From Opisthorchis felineus (lineage: Eukaryota > Platyhelminthes > Trematoda > Opisthorchiida > Opisthorchiidae), in the NCBI GenBank assembly GCA_004794785.1, contig SJOL01003794.1, forward strand, positions 14,102-78,101: DNA of 64,000 nucleotides, read 5' to 3'. Under the pieces are notes generated by a model that did not search any database, had not been told where the DNA came from, and saw only the letters and a list, made by a program, of their open reading frames with translations. The position numbers and the translations under genes are program-made. Of the stretch, positions 34,061-46,989 are shown piece after piece. The number at the start of each line of letters is the position of its first letter. Position 1 is the stretch's first letter.

Positions 34061-37000
34061 CTTTTAATATTACATTGAGGGCACTTAAGATAAAGAAAAA
34101 AATAGACCGAAATCGGAGAACAAAGGTAACGGTGCACAACCCTTGCACCATTTCTTTTAACTGGTTTGTCAGAGAATGGGCTGTACCGCTCCAAATCGTC
34201 AGTGTTTTTTGTTCAGACCAAGTAGTATGAGGGAAAATTATCGATTCTCTTATCAGAATAATTGGCCAGTCACCATATGACAGAATGTAGGTTTCCGATC
34301 AAGCTAAGAATTGAGTCCGTTTAAGACAGCTCTGGCGCTTGAACGGAAGGCTAGATGGGTAAGAGTAGAAACGTCACATGCATTTTTGAGAATGGAATTC
34401 AAACGTTGCCTGAAAAATTTCTGTTCTGCACAATCGGCACCGTTGGAACTGGGTGATGAGTCTGTGTTATGAGGACTAGTTTCGAGATATGAAAATGATT
34501 ATGTGAACCGTCACGAGACCTATCTGATTACTGCAGATTTGGAGTTTTTACTGTGCTTCACGTGACATGATAATCAGTATGAGTGAAGAGTCGAATCGTG
34601 AAAAATGAGCAGGATATCCTCCGGTGCGCGGATGCATAATGGACATCACAACGTTCCAGTTATTCACAGAACGTAACCCAATGCCTAGTGAGCTTCGTCT
34701 CCTCGCATCTGAAAGTAGCATTTGGCTGACTCATTCTTGCCGGTTTGCAGTGATACTTGTAATTGAAAGGTCTTTACAGCATGTTTCAAAGAGCCTGTTT
34801 TATATTTTCACTCGCCGACATCTGAGAGTCCAAGGTGGTTTTTTAACTCCACACAGTCGATATTCGTCGGAAGCGTGTGAGAAGCATTAGAAGCAGTCAC
34901 GAAACCCACTTATTTGTATCCATTACGATAGACCAATTGTTAAAGGAATCGGCATGCGGACTTACAATGTCCGTCCTCATTTGTTACTTCCGAATTAGCG
35001 CTAGGGTCGATGTCACAATGAATTGTCCTCGAATGACAGGGCCGCAGCGCCTCTAGTAGTCAGCACTGTTTGGAAACACGATCAACGTGTGACGAAAACC
35101 ACAGGCGAAATACAGTATATGCATTTCGTAACACTGATTTGTGAATGCCGAAGTGTGACAAGCGGGGTTGGCCTATGATCTGTCTTGTAGATTCGGTTGC
35201 ACCAGCCATTTTTTCTCAGCCGTTTGCTTCCTATCACTGTCACTGTAATAATCGACTGTCAACCCTGAACAAGTTATATTGGCAGTCTAGCCGATAGAGT
35301 GAGCAACGCCTTGCCGTTCGTTACTTGCTGAAGAACGTTGGCGCGAACGCTGGCCGGAAAGCCCAGAGACCAAATTATATCTACCTCGTTTTCCGAGAAT
35401 TAATTCCATAGATCAGATTTAAAAGCAAGAGAACTGCACAAGTAAACTAAAGTAGCAAAATTACGCCACATTGTCAAAGTTTAAATTTCAACCATTTTAA
35501 TGGAGCGCAATGTAAAAATGAACGACGACCCTCAGTTTCGTCTGAGTTTGGTTGCTGATGGACCCAATACGACTAGAAGAGTCCACATAAACCCAATTAC
35601 AGAATGAATATCAATGAAGAAAAGACAAAAATTCCTCCCTAAAGAGACAATACAGCCTCTACTACAGTGGTCGGTCATCTCGAAGAAAGCAAAACTTCAC
35701 AAAGAACTGGGTATAAATCACGTGAATTATTGGATCTATGTACGGGGTACAAAAACAACAAGGGAGAAAAGGTATACACGTCTGAAGGAGTGAAATAGAT
35801 TGCATCACACTTCAGTTAAACCGTGAACAGGATAGCTGGTAAATCAACACAAGTTCAAAGGACATGAAGCCTCATTTTCATACACAGGGCTGGTTTTCGG
35901 TTCCCACGTCTTAATTTGATTGTAAGGCAGTTTATTTGATTCCATGACAGATCGACTAGTGTATCCTCTCCCTTGTCACATTCATGCCCATTAAGAGCGC
36001 ACCTACACGGTTTTATACGTGATGTGTTAGTCAAGATGGGAAAACAGTTGCTAACTTCGTTCTAGTCATGGCGTCCAAGGATGTCTCTAGTCTCTATTCA
36101 CAGACGGCCTGTCAAGCACTGCCCTATAGAGACATGCGCCACTATCTAGTCCTTAACGTCGTGAAAGAAGCCAAACTGCTAAATGCCTGTCGCCTGAAAT
36201 AAAAACGGAGGAGATGAACGGGATCGAGTGTTGGGTCACTGCTTCATAATGAAAAAACTGAACTTTGTTAGCTTAAACAGCACAAGGTTTCAATCAATAA
36301 CTGTAGTCTTTTCCAAAGAATAATAATAGAAGTGGTAACGCAGCCGAGGCAGAGGTCAAATCTGTCTACCGTGAGTTTAAGTCAGCCCTGACGTGTGAGA
36401 TTCAGGTCATGCACTGTCGTTCACGTCCCTACATTTGAATGGAGGGCGCTTCGCCACGAATCCCCTGTCGTACTCGACCTACTTGTTTGTAATGGGGTAA
36501 TTCGGACTAGATACCTGATAACCAGGCAGTGTGGGACCTCTTGACACGTGAAGAGTTCATGTGGATTGTTAAAGATTGGACACTAGGGCACTGTGCATAC
36601 ACATCATGACTCAGGACATTTACACCATCAATGGGGATCCTATTGTCGCCAGGTATTATGCGGTGCTATTTATGGGTATTACTTTAGTGTGGTTAACTTT
36701 CTGGAATTTCTTGAAGCGGCTAGAGAGTGCCGTTTTTGCTAAGCGGCTTGAATCTTCGGTCATCTAATAGTGTGACTAATCTAAACGCTTCCGTCCGCAA
36801 CGTAGCCGATCTTGTGGGCGCATTTGGGTCGCTCCTCAGTTCTGACTGAGTCCTTTGTACCAACTGGCTATCTATGAAATATCTTTTCTAAATGAAATGT
36901 GTTCTGGATGAGTACTTCGGGGTATGTGCTATCGGTATGAGACTTTTGTTATGTTTACGGAATAATTAAAGTATTGACTGCTTATAACTTTCCATAGCTG

Positions 37001-39456
37001 ACCTGATTTTTTGTTTTATTCTCGGTTGACGATGAATCAACACAGTTTTGTTTGGCTCACTTGATCAGCTTTTGAATCACTGCTGATATGATGCACGGCA
37101 GGTGAACATAACAGAACCCCAGGTAGCTGTTTGACTGTGTTGGTGTCCAGTTGACCTCTTTTTCAACATAATTGTTATTCCACAAACTGCAGTCAAGGGA
37201 GACAATGCTGAATTTACTTCGGTTACACATTGACCTATGATGTGATCGAAAATTCGTTATCAAGCCGTTTTTATGACTTTGAATGTGTAACTTATGTGAC
37301 AGCCATCCAATGGTCAATCAACAGAATAATACACGTGTTCCAAGATGGGCCAAAAAGCATTACCCATAATGCGGAAACCTGTGAGTCTGTCGGAAGTCCA
37401 TTATTCAGTTGACCAAGCAAATACTCGAACATAATCAATGGAGCCTAAGCACGGCTCAAACCTTACAAGGATTCTTCTAAGGAGAAGGCCGTGTGGTTAA
37501 CCAGAGTACAATCTTGTTCAAATGACGCCCGTGTGCAGCTTGAGCTGTTGGAAACATGAGCCTTAACGCTATGGACGATTATATCAAGGCTTACGAAAGT
37601 CCCATAATCCTAAATTGTTTTACTGCTTGAAAGAAAACATGTGACTAGGTGACCTAGCCCACTACATTACTCCATATTGAAGTGAGAGTCGTGGAATTAT
37701 GTATAGACATTTGGTTGCGAGTTATCTCGTATAGTTCACATTTAGACGTAGCAAATGTTCTGTTTACGCACCTTGATAGCTCATAGAGTATGGCCTCGGA
37801 ACCTACTTTAACTACTGTGTTTTTATCTGGAAGCAAAGGTTGACGAGACAACGTGGTTCGGCGACTGAAACTGTTGATTTTACGTCTCTGAGTACATAGA
37901 ATATGGGCGCTCTTATATGAAAGTTGTACAACCTATACAGAGAAGCCTCTATGGGGAGTGCTTATTGTGTTGTCAAGGTGCCAGTAAATAGACTGTCGGG
38001 TACACAAACGCACTGGTTGGTTCCACGGGGTACAAGGACCCTGGAAGCAGTGTAGACAATTTTTATGGAACGATCAGATTTATTAGGAATACCCACCCCT
38101 TACGATCGCTAAGCCATGCTGAATCGTCCAACCTTTGACAGACAAAAACCGTGGTTTTCACAGTTTGCTAAGATTTGGGCACCTTCCGTACAATTGTTGA
38201 AGTGTTTGGATGGTTCATCCCCGTGATGAATACATTACTGAAAGCGGTTGCATGCTATGAGTTTTTGACTCATAAGAATAATACTGGGAGTTGCAAAGTG
38301 AGTGTGTTAGTTGAACTCGTCCGAATTTTCAACGTTCAAGGTCGGCATTTCCCCAAGAAAGAATGACGGTGGTTAAAGTAAGGTGGAAGTCAAAACTGGT
38401 GTGTATGATGTCAAGGCGGTGGTAATTAGCTTGACTCAAGTCATACGCTCTCATTTGTGCATGTGTGCTTTCAGGCACGAGCAAGTGATGCTTCATTGTC
38501 ACAAGCTTGAACCTTTGGATCGGTTTTTCTCCTCTGTTGCATGACTGCTCACGAAAGGTTGGACTCAGTACAACCATACTGCTGCTCGTTTCTAGCATAC
38601 ACCAGACTGTACAAAACAAAGCCAAATGCTCACCTATGAACTCGAGATCCCAGGAAAACATACCGCACTCCTTTATCGCTCTGTACTTCAACCCCTCTGA
38701 AATTATTGTCACCCTTCTGGTTCACTGCTCTATTTTTTGTTGTCTTTGTTGACGATAAAACAGACTAAATAATCATTGATACGATACTGTTTGAAATGCA
38801 CGCGAGTACCTCGGCGGACAGATGTTGGCTTCGCCACGTTTGGGCCCCTCAGCTAAACATATTCCCCATGCTTCAGACAGTCTCATTTTATCCTGCACAC
38901 CAAGTTGGACTCACTTTCAAGGTGAGATTTTAGTGGAGCATACTTAGGTGAAACATTCTTATGTGATATTTTTCAAGTGAATTTTTTGTGGGAGGGCCTT
39001 CTCGTGGTTCCTTTGGGGTGACATTCAACACGTCGAACTAGTTTCATTTCAGACGCGGAAAGAACCTAAATGATAGCAAGATTTTCCGCCTAACTCAACT
39101 GCAGCGCGCAGTTTTTAAAATAGCACTGAAACAGATTCCTTTGTCATCTCCGTTTGCAACAAAATTTTTAACCGTAGCTTGGTTTTCAGGTGTAGGACAA
39201 TATTAAAACGGAGGGAGATCTAGTTAAGATACACCTTAGTCTCTTGTTCCCAACTTCTCAGTTTACAGATGAGTGTTTAACCGCACGTGCATTACATTTG
39301 GTAACCAAGTACGAAATGAGATTGACGGGATTCGAAGACTAGGCTTACGTAATGAGCCCCAAAACAGGGAAACCCAAATTAGCTAATCCAAGGGTTCCGA
39401 TTGATCCCATAAGTAATGTTACATCAGGAAAATACTTTGAAGACCGTTGATAGTGT
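34061..39456. other. Long gene-poor stretch
   Basis: AT-rich, short frames only. The longest, 38329-38712 (-, 127 codons), has no recognisable domain, signal peptide or neighbour support. No tRNA-like or ribozyme motif was found. Confidence 0.4.
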
Positions 39457-39527
39457 AAGGAGATTTGGGAATTTTAATGGAGATTTCGTCCTATAAGGGC
39501 AGCCAGTCTATGCTGGATTGTCGGAAA

Positions 39528-39598
39528 GCACTGGCTGAATGGTTAAGTGTTCGAACTACTAACCAGAAAGCCATGGGTTCGAAGCTCCGTGGCGTGCT
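39528..39598 (+). repeat. tRNA-like head of the hammerhead SINE
   Basis: The A-box-like TGGCTGAATGGTTAAG starts at 39532 and a B-box-like GGTTCGAAG lies at about 39576-39584. The first bases GCAC can pair with GTGC near the end. It looks Ser/Leu-like in the D-arm. No discrete functional tRNA is claimed. Confidence 0.6.
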
Positions 39599-39608
39599 TT
39601 GAGAAGCA

Positions 39609-39652
39609 CACTGCTGATGATTTCCCAGTAAGGATAAAGCAGCTATACAGTG
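39609..39652 (+). ncRNA. Degenerate hammerhead, tRNA-SINE family
   Basis: CTGATGA at 39614-39620 is flanked by stem I strands CACTG (39609-39613) and CAGTG (39648-39652), which pair perfectly. Between them lie a degenerate stem II (TTCC with GGA) and TAAAG in place of GAAAC. GCAGCTATA is a near-palindromic stem III ending in a possible UA cleavage site. The core G12 is missing, so it is probably inactive. Confidence 0.55.
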
Positions 39653-39720
39653 CTGGGCTATGCCCACAGGACGAAATCTCCGTTATGTTGAATACCGTTT
39701 TAACTGAAACCTACGGATTT

Positions 39721-40490
39721 AGTGCAGCATATTCACTAGAAGGATATTATAACGGGGGATTCGGTTTAGTCCCCAATTAAGATTCCCTAGCTTATAGAGC
39801 TTATTTTTCTGCGAACGAGCCTCGCAAGTGTCAAATCTTTTGTGACCTGACGTGGAGAGTTCAGCAATGAAACTATTTCGTTATCTCGAATATCTGCTCA
39901 ACTTAACCTTGAGCAAATACCTCTTAGACCTTTAGGCCTTATTGATGAGTCTCTGTAATACAGAATTCGGTTCTTTTCTGTACGTCGGTGCTTTCCTTGA
40001 TGTCTTAAGGAAAAAAAACGGGACATTCACGCGGCTTCGCTGAGCGAAATCATTCTTAGCGGTAAATATCAGAGCTACATGGAATAACACCGCACTGGAC
40101 ACTTGATTGCTTTGTTGGTGTGAGGGTAGCAGATTTTGTGGGTACTGTCTGATGATCATGTTGGTAGCGTGTTTTACCGTGGAAAGCAGAAGGGCCCCAT
40201 ACTACATAAGCGTCCTTTAGACGTGATTTCGTAACCAAATTGTCTTCACCATTGAATTTATGCGGCAATTTTCAGGGCCATATGTGAACAAACTCCCCAA
40301 TGCTTTTACCTTTTAGTGGATAAAAGCATCAACCAGAACCACAAAATAGTTGATATCAGATGAAGAACTGACAACTCACCCGTATTCACCGTATCTGAAA
40401 ATTCGGAATTCGGCAAACACTCGAATGCGATCTTTCACTCGAACATTAATCACCCTAAAGGATTCAGTAGGCCACTTACCACAAAAAAGC
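39721..40490. other. Unrecognised DNA
   Basis: Short frames on both strands only, with no recognised repeat. Confidence 0.35.
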
Positions 40491-40625
40491 TTAGTTGGTG
40501 AAACACGCTCATTTGCACACCAATTTGTTTTTAACGGCAGACTTACCGGACCTCAGCTGAATCTCTCATTCATGATGCTCTTAAGCTCAGTTGGTATTCA
40601 CACAGTGCACACACCCTGTGTCACA
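40491..40625 (-). repeat. Decayed retrozyme body fragment
   Basis: On the + strand the blocks ACACGCTCATTTGCA, CAATTTGTTTT, CTGAATCTCTCATTCATGAT and TCAGTTGGTA occur in the same order as in the unit at 24.09-24.22 kb. No hammerhead core remains. Confidence 0.6.
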
Positions 40626-42690
40626 CTTAAATTACCCATGCGTCCAGAAGTACCCTGCGACCATCACTGTTCGAGCGGGCCACTATTTGTTTTAGGATTA
40701 ACGACCACAATTTTTTGCCAGCTATGAACAAATTCATCAGCTGAAATTAATTGTGAAGTGTAGACAGGTTACAAGCAATCAGGTAAATTTGCCTATTTCA
40801 ACAAACCATTGTAACCGTATAAGAAAGTAGTACCTTTCGTACGAGACTGTAGACGATTCTGGAGTTTAAATACATTTAGATGCCCAGAGTTTCTTGTGGG
40901 GAGTTCCCATTTAGACGGAAATTTTATTTTATAAAAAATCTAAGATTTTGCTATTGTAACCAGCTGATTAACGCCTAATTATTCAACTCGTATGATTTTT
41001 TAAATGGCGATGTTCGTATTTAGTCTACTTTCAAAGTAGGTGGGTGAACAAGTCTTCACTTTAGAGTGATGACTACAAAACGAATGATCCCTCGTATATT
41101 TTGAACTGGATTCTATCAAAAAATAATTCAATAAGCAATCTGAAGAGCAGAGAACCAATCGAGAAATAATAATATGAGAAAAAGTGCTGAACCCATTAAA
41201 TGTCTTCCGAACTTTTCATTTTTCTTTCCCTAATCGGTCGTCCTAGGAGTGAATGAGTATACGGTATTGTTCAAGTTGATGCAATAAACCTATGAGCATG
41301 TAACTTAACTACGAACTCGTTTTAAACAATCTTGGACGGGGATGTCAGGCCGAATTGCTCACTTAGTTCTACAAGTGCGCATGAAGCAAATCAACAAGCG
41401 AAAATAGCACAATACTGTCGGACACTGAACATGCACGTATCTGTCGCATTTTTGGATGCATTGTGTAATTTTCATGACATTCAAGTTTTTGAGATTATCG
41501 GGCTGAAATCTGTTTCCATCACATCCTGATTAACTTGTACCCATCAAATATATCAGCCAGTGAAAACAACCCCCAGAGTGTTTCGAGTGACATTCCTCAC
41601 TCGGTTAGTGGGTGAATAAGTGCATCAGAAACTGGTCAAGTTCTTTCAGGCTCACCATCGTTTCAAGGGCTAGGGATCGATGATCAAATTGCATGGACCG
41701 CATCAGTGAAGAATATCGACACGAACGGCGAATTCACTCACTAAGGTTTGTCCGCAACAGAAAAGGCAAGGTAGTAAAAACTACATTTCAAAACACAAGA
41801 AATATGTTACTAATACACAGTGCACAAATACTGTTCTCAAAACCGCATGCGTATGTGAGGACAGTTGACCACTGATGTACATACTCGCAATTTTTCTCGG
41901 AAAATCCCCATACGTAGCTTTAAGCTAAACAACAGCAACAACAATCAGCTTACAGCATCACACATAATAAAAGGTCAGAGAAGTTGTGCGTCCTTACTTT
42001 ACTTGTGGGCTATCCTCCATCTAACTCCGGTTCTCTGGTCTAAAACGATCAAACACTAATTTCCTGTTTGTACGAAGTATTTCACCTTCAAAATCAAGGA
42101 ACTCCAAGCGAGTGAAGACGAAATATTATTTCGACAGGCTGGAAAGAAGATATCGTTGATTCAACAATTCCGAACTTTCAGTCGTAATGTGGCCTCAGTT
42201 AGATCGTCTCATACAGTTTATATGACTGATGACGTGGACAAAAAACTCATTTGAAATAGTGAGAAACAGAAAACATCCCGAGCCAAATCACAGACAATTG
42301 AACTAAACAATTTTGGTGTCCAGTCTGTAGATGATGATGAACATGTTGCACTCAGGCCCTTCTGTTTCAAAACACCTAGCTGGTGTGTTGATTAACTGGT
42401 GCACATATTTTTATTCAGGTGGCAACAACCAGACAGTCACATGTCCAATGTCACGTTGATTCTGTTAACTGTGTCACTGTCTGACAGAACGTGCTTTTTG
42501 GTTAGTCAAAGTGCTGCGAATTTTCCGGGCAGATTAGTGTAAAACCGCGCCCGAGCGCCTGCCCATCACAACAGATACCGCTGGTCAGACACCGGCAAAG
42601 TCCCCGCGCAATAAAATTATGGGACCGACCCGATTTTGTTTGTAAAGTTCCGTTTGAAGTCGATTGCGATTCCAAACTTACAAACAACTG
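40626..42690. other. Unrecognised DNA
   Basis: AT-rich, with short frames only. A minus-strand CTGATGA near 40729 lacks a partner GAAA box. Confidence 0.35.
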
Positions 42691-42950
42691 ACAGATGGTG
42701 TCAATTAAGACTTACTGAAACCTATCGGGGACTGTGCCTACTTGATGAGCCCCGAGGAGAGGCAGTCGAAGAGTTTTCAGCAACTTTAAGAGTAGTGTTC
42801 CTTCAAGAGAATACGCTACCATATCGTACCAACTGAAACATGAGACAGCCTTTGTAGCGCCTTCAGTTTAAGAACATTACAATCCAGAGATTAAGCTTGG
42901 ATTGTTTAATACCTAATTGGTATTCAACTTAGTGTATTTTAAGAAGAGCT
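42691..42950 (+). mobile_element. Decayed retrozyme copy with deleted hammerhead
   Basis: GGGGACTGTGCCTACTTGATGAG (about 42727-42749) corresponds to the ribozyme 5' side with C3 changed to T. The part that should hold GGGC, GAAA and stem III is deleted, and the copy resumes at GGCAGTCGAAGAG and TTTTCAGCAACTTT. The body continues to about 42940 (CCAACTGAAACATGAG, TTAGTGTATTTT). Confidence 0.7.
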
Positions 42951-45304
42951 TTGATTCACCTCTGAGGAATGGGTTGAGTTTGCCCTGTTTGGCCAACACG
43001 AGTAAGCTGGTCGAACACAAGTCCCGTAGTGTCTCCTCCGACAAGTCTGATGATCGAACTGCTTGATGGCATGCTTGTTTGGCTCATCTGCGTCCGCGTA
43101 GGAAGATACAGCAGGGTAAGTGTAAATCGCGGTCAATGACTATCCACCGGCCACACTGAATGACCTTTTCTCCGTATTGTTTCGTGTCTGAGTGAGCGTG
43201 GCTGGAAAGTACATGCATTGCTAGGTCTTAGTGTCCCAGGTGAGTAAGACTGAGGACAATGTGCAAACGAATGATTTTAACATATAAGCACATTTTATCG
43301 AATTACGCTGAATATTCTTCTCCAGTCTAAGCGAAGAATTTTGGTATACCGCCACAAGGGCCGTTGAAAATATCCGCAGGAAAATGAAATTATTTCAACC
43401 GATTACAGTGAGCATCACTTGTTTCAAGTGGAATAAAATCTATCGAGGGAACACTTTGGCACCCATTGAAGGTATCTGCTCATGTGACACGATACCGCAG
43501 TGCATGCTTTTCCCACAATTAATGTAATACATACATTAAGTCTTCCTTAGATGATCTCACCGCGTTGGTGGTTGTTATCCTGAGGTGACCACTGCAGCGC
43601 TTTCACGAGTCACGGATATCAAAATGTACCACAACACTAGAACTTTGGGAAAAAGCATATCCCTATCTAGTTAATTTGACCGAAATGAGCGCCACTGCTG
43701 GATAAAACAAGATGTCCAAACAACTAAACCAATTCAGGAAACTTACGAAGTGCTCAAACAGATCTCGTGCTTGTTTTTGTCGAGCTTCCAAAATTACCGA
43801 GGAAAACCTTGAGAATCAAGATTTTCTGCAATATAGGGGACGATTTCCCATGCTTACGTGTTCGACTTACTGTACACAATACTTTCAACTTACCAGCTTC
43901 CATTCACTGCATTACGCAGAACACTTCGTATTCTACGAGTCTGTTTCCTATTATTGGTGATTGGGGTATCTAGACTGTAATTACATAGTTACTTCTTGTA
44001 AGATTGTTGACAACGTAAATTTATACGCACACAAAATAAAGACAAGAAAGGAGCAATACAACATGTACTGGAGCATCTTTTTCAATAATTCCTATATCTG
44101 GCAGCCCAATTTAGACATTCTAAAGGAGTTTTCGAGATGTTTTTGTCGAGGTCAGGATGTAGTTGGGCAAACGTCTAGTCTTGTGGCTGTCAAAGTTTTT
44201 TTCAGACACCGTATTTCACAGGAAGCCCTACATGATTTCCCATGGGTTATTGTAATTAAACTTCTTTTTTGAACTAACGGCTTGCAAACTTGTGACTGAG
44301 ATAATCCAAAAGGACTCGTTCCACCGTCTTGTGCCAGCTTTATCTCATTACGTCTGTTGATTCGACTAGCCTGATTCATTGGAACTATTTGAACCTTGAC
44401 GTGATCCTGTGAACTCCAAGTGTTAGACGAATGTTGGCTGTTAGATCGCTTGTCAGATAAAACAGCACTCGAATCCCACACGCGAGATGGTCACAGGTAT
44501 GTATACGGAATTTCATGCGGTAGCTTGTTCGAATCTTATCCACTTATTGGCCCGTTCTTTCTCGCCATAACTTCATTCGCCCTTTTAACAAAGTGATGAT
44601 GCGCGAAAGTGATGTCCTGGCCAACTCCCAAAAGGAAATTACTAGAAAAAACTGTACGCAAGTGTAACCACATTACACAAGGAACATGCTCCAACTAATT
44701 ACATTGATAAAGACAATGCCACAAACGTTTTCAAGCTAGTAGAACAGTACTGTTGCTCCAATAAGATCAGCCCCGTAGGTAAGCTGTTTCTGCTGTGACC
44801 GAAATCTTTGTTCTCAAGGTGTCTTCCCTTACTTTACTGTCCAATCTGTCTGAGTTATACGGTATACCTGTAACTGGCTTTTAACTAGCTTAATACACTT
44901 CTGCTGTGCGATTAGTGAAAATGGGGCAAATTTCAGGTCGTAGTCAGTTCCGGCTGCTTGATCAAGCTGTGTAACTTAGAGAGGTCGTACAAATGGAGAT
45001 ACACCGACCTTCAACAGATAAGCAAGCAGCGCAGCTGATTCATATTCTCCGTTGAACTTCTCCGCCAGCTCCTCAGCTACAAGCGGAACAGGATCACACA
45101 CATCTCGTTTCACACGCATGTTTCGACTGCTTCATTCACATGGTTAGTGAGCGCTTCCTGTCGCCTGCACTTGTGGTAGTGTACGTAGTTGTCCTTCTTA
45201 GGCATGAGTGGATTATAGGTACAATACCCTGTATTTGAAACAACCATGAAAAGTACGTTCAGGAGGTGTTTGGGCAATCAATTAAACTAATAAATAGCGC
45301 TCGG
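42951..45304. other. Unrecognised DNA
   Basis: Frames 43961-44272 (+, 103 codons) and 44152-44481 (-, 109 codons) overlap and lack any known motif. No gene is called. Confidence 0.35.
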
Positions 45305-45490
45305 CTATTGGTTGTGTGAGGAGATTTGGGAATCTCAATGGATATCACATCCCATAGATGAAGTCAATCTATGCTGAAAAGCCGAGGGCACTGTACGGCT
45401 GTTTTATCCCTATTGGGAATCATCAGAAGTGCACATCTCACGAAACTTCAGAGAGTCTCGAACCCGGGACCCACAGTCCAGTAGTGATAG
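45305..45490 (-). mobile_element. tRNA/hammerhead SINE, second copy
   Basis: On the - strand: a B-box-like GGTTCGAGAC (about 45456-45465), then the hammerhead at 45388-45432, then the family block shared with 39.46-39.53 kb (GCTTTTCAGCATAGATTG, then GAGATTCCCAAATCTCC). The tRNA-like part is less complete than at 39.5 kb. Confidence 0.6.
45388..45432 (-). ncRNA. Degenerate hammerhead, tRNA-SINE family
   Basis: On the - strand: GCACTT (stem I), CTGATGA formed with the preceding bases, stem II TCCC-AATA-GGGA, AAAA for GAAA, CAGCCGTA, and CAGTGC (stem I, five pairs with GCACTT). As in the 39.6 kb copy, G12 is lost. It probably cannot cleave. Confidence 0.6.
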
Positions 45491-46989
45491 TAGACAGTGG
45501 ATACTGATTCAATGAAAAAGCTGTTTCAGACAGAGATAAACGAGCTCCATTTTTCTGTAAGGGATGTACCCCAGAGGAGAAATTCGATACTGAAGAAAAA
45601 GGCTACCATTACAGAACGCTGCCATCCAAGTATTTTGTAACAAAAGGAGGTATGGTGGTCGGTGAAGGACCCTCCAATGATTGTATAGAATGCTAGTACG
45701 ATGTACTCTGACGGGAAAAGTGAGTAAAAAAGTCCCCGCGGTCGAGATCAGCCAGAAGCCAAGATATTTCTGGAAAATCGGCGCAGCAGAAATCACTAGT
45801 AGTTAATACGATGCCAACCGACCTACTAACACGTTTAAGGTCTGAAACAGATTTCTCGACTTCTGGACTCAGTCCGTCTTTTGTTGGAATCGTCTAACGT
45901 CAATTTGATCTGCTCTTCTTCAAGGTCACAAACCTATGATGTCGCTGTAGTTCAAATGACGAAGCCTCAGTATCGCAAGAGGTTGCACCTGTTAGAAACG
46001 GAAAACCACGCAGCCTCGTATGACGGATGTTGAAATGAAATGTTGTTGGATGAAACGTTGCCGCTAAAAAACTGGGTTGTCGCGTAACCTTCTGAAGTCA
46101 TCAAGCGTCTCGTTAGCGTGCATATCGAAGCAAATTTTCGTGCAAAAATTTCACTTTATAGCTTCTATGGCTATCATTAATCTGTTGAGTCCTTCGTGAA
46201 TAAAGTTCGTAAATGTCGTGGCTTTTAATAAATCACCGGCCTTATTTTAGTACCGCACCGGAGTAATAAATATAGGTTGGCCTTCATGAAGGGTTGGTTT
46301 GTTTTACTGAACAACCAGTTGCAGACATTTCCTGTTTTTGACTGGGAATTAGAAAATCCCAATGAATATAACAACTTTTCGGAAGTGAAATAGACCATAA
46401 TCTTTCTCGTAAACGTCCGAACAACTGTACCGATTATACCGCAGCTCAAGTCATTCGGTTTTGCCCATAACCCGAGAAAAATATCCAAAACAATGCGTTC
46501 TTCTGTGAATGGCTTGTAGAAAACATTTCTTCGTACAAAATCGGGATCCAAACAAACGAACATTCCTTATTTTAACCAGAAGTAGAGAATAAATGTCACT
46601 TCACACACTTTACCTCAAACTGTCCCCAATACAGCATCTTGCAATCGCATTCAATGTCTACACTGACCTCGCGCCAGTGTAGTATTTGTTGACTGTATTA
46701 CATGTCCTTGTTTTTAACCTTGCTTTCATTCAAAGGGTAAGGTTATGTATAGGTGGTGGATAGTTAAGTACACATCCACATTTCAACCCAATAAACGCCG
46801 CATAAAACTGGATGATTTCGTCCACTTTGACAAACTGTTTGCTTTGTTTGCTCTATTCACTGTCCATGTCCGCAGCCATTTTCCTATCCTAAATACATAA
46901 GTATGTTTACATACCAATTGCGACAAACTTCAAAAAGATTGCTATAAAATATAGTCCTTTCAGCACAGACAACTAGTAAGCGCTGAATT
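45491..46989. other. Unrecognised DNA
   Basis: The frame 46225-46563 (-, 112 codons) has no recognisable family. No repeat is assigned. Confidence 0.35.

Larger units (their letters stand above)
39457..39720 (+). mobile_element. tRNA-headed SINE with hammerhead (Sm-alpha-like)
   Basis: In order on + are: an inverted copy of the family block (39457-39527), a tRNA-like head (39528-39598), a degenerate hammerhead (39609-39652), then the same block in direct orientation (about 39660-39715). GGAGATTTCGTCC (39479-39491) and GGACGAAATCTCC (39669-39681) are exact reverse complements. A Pol III-type promoter followed by a hammerhead is the architecture of the Schistosoma Sm-alpha SINE. A second copy is at 45305-45490 (-). 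Confidence 0.7.
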
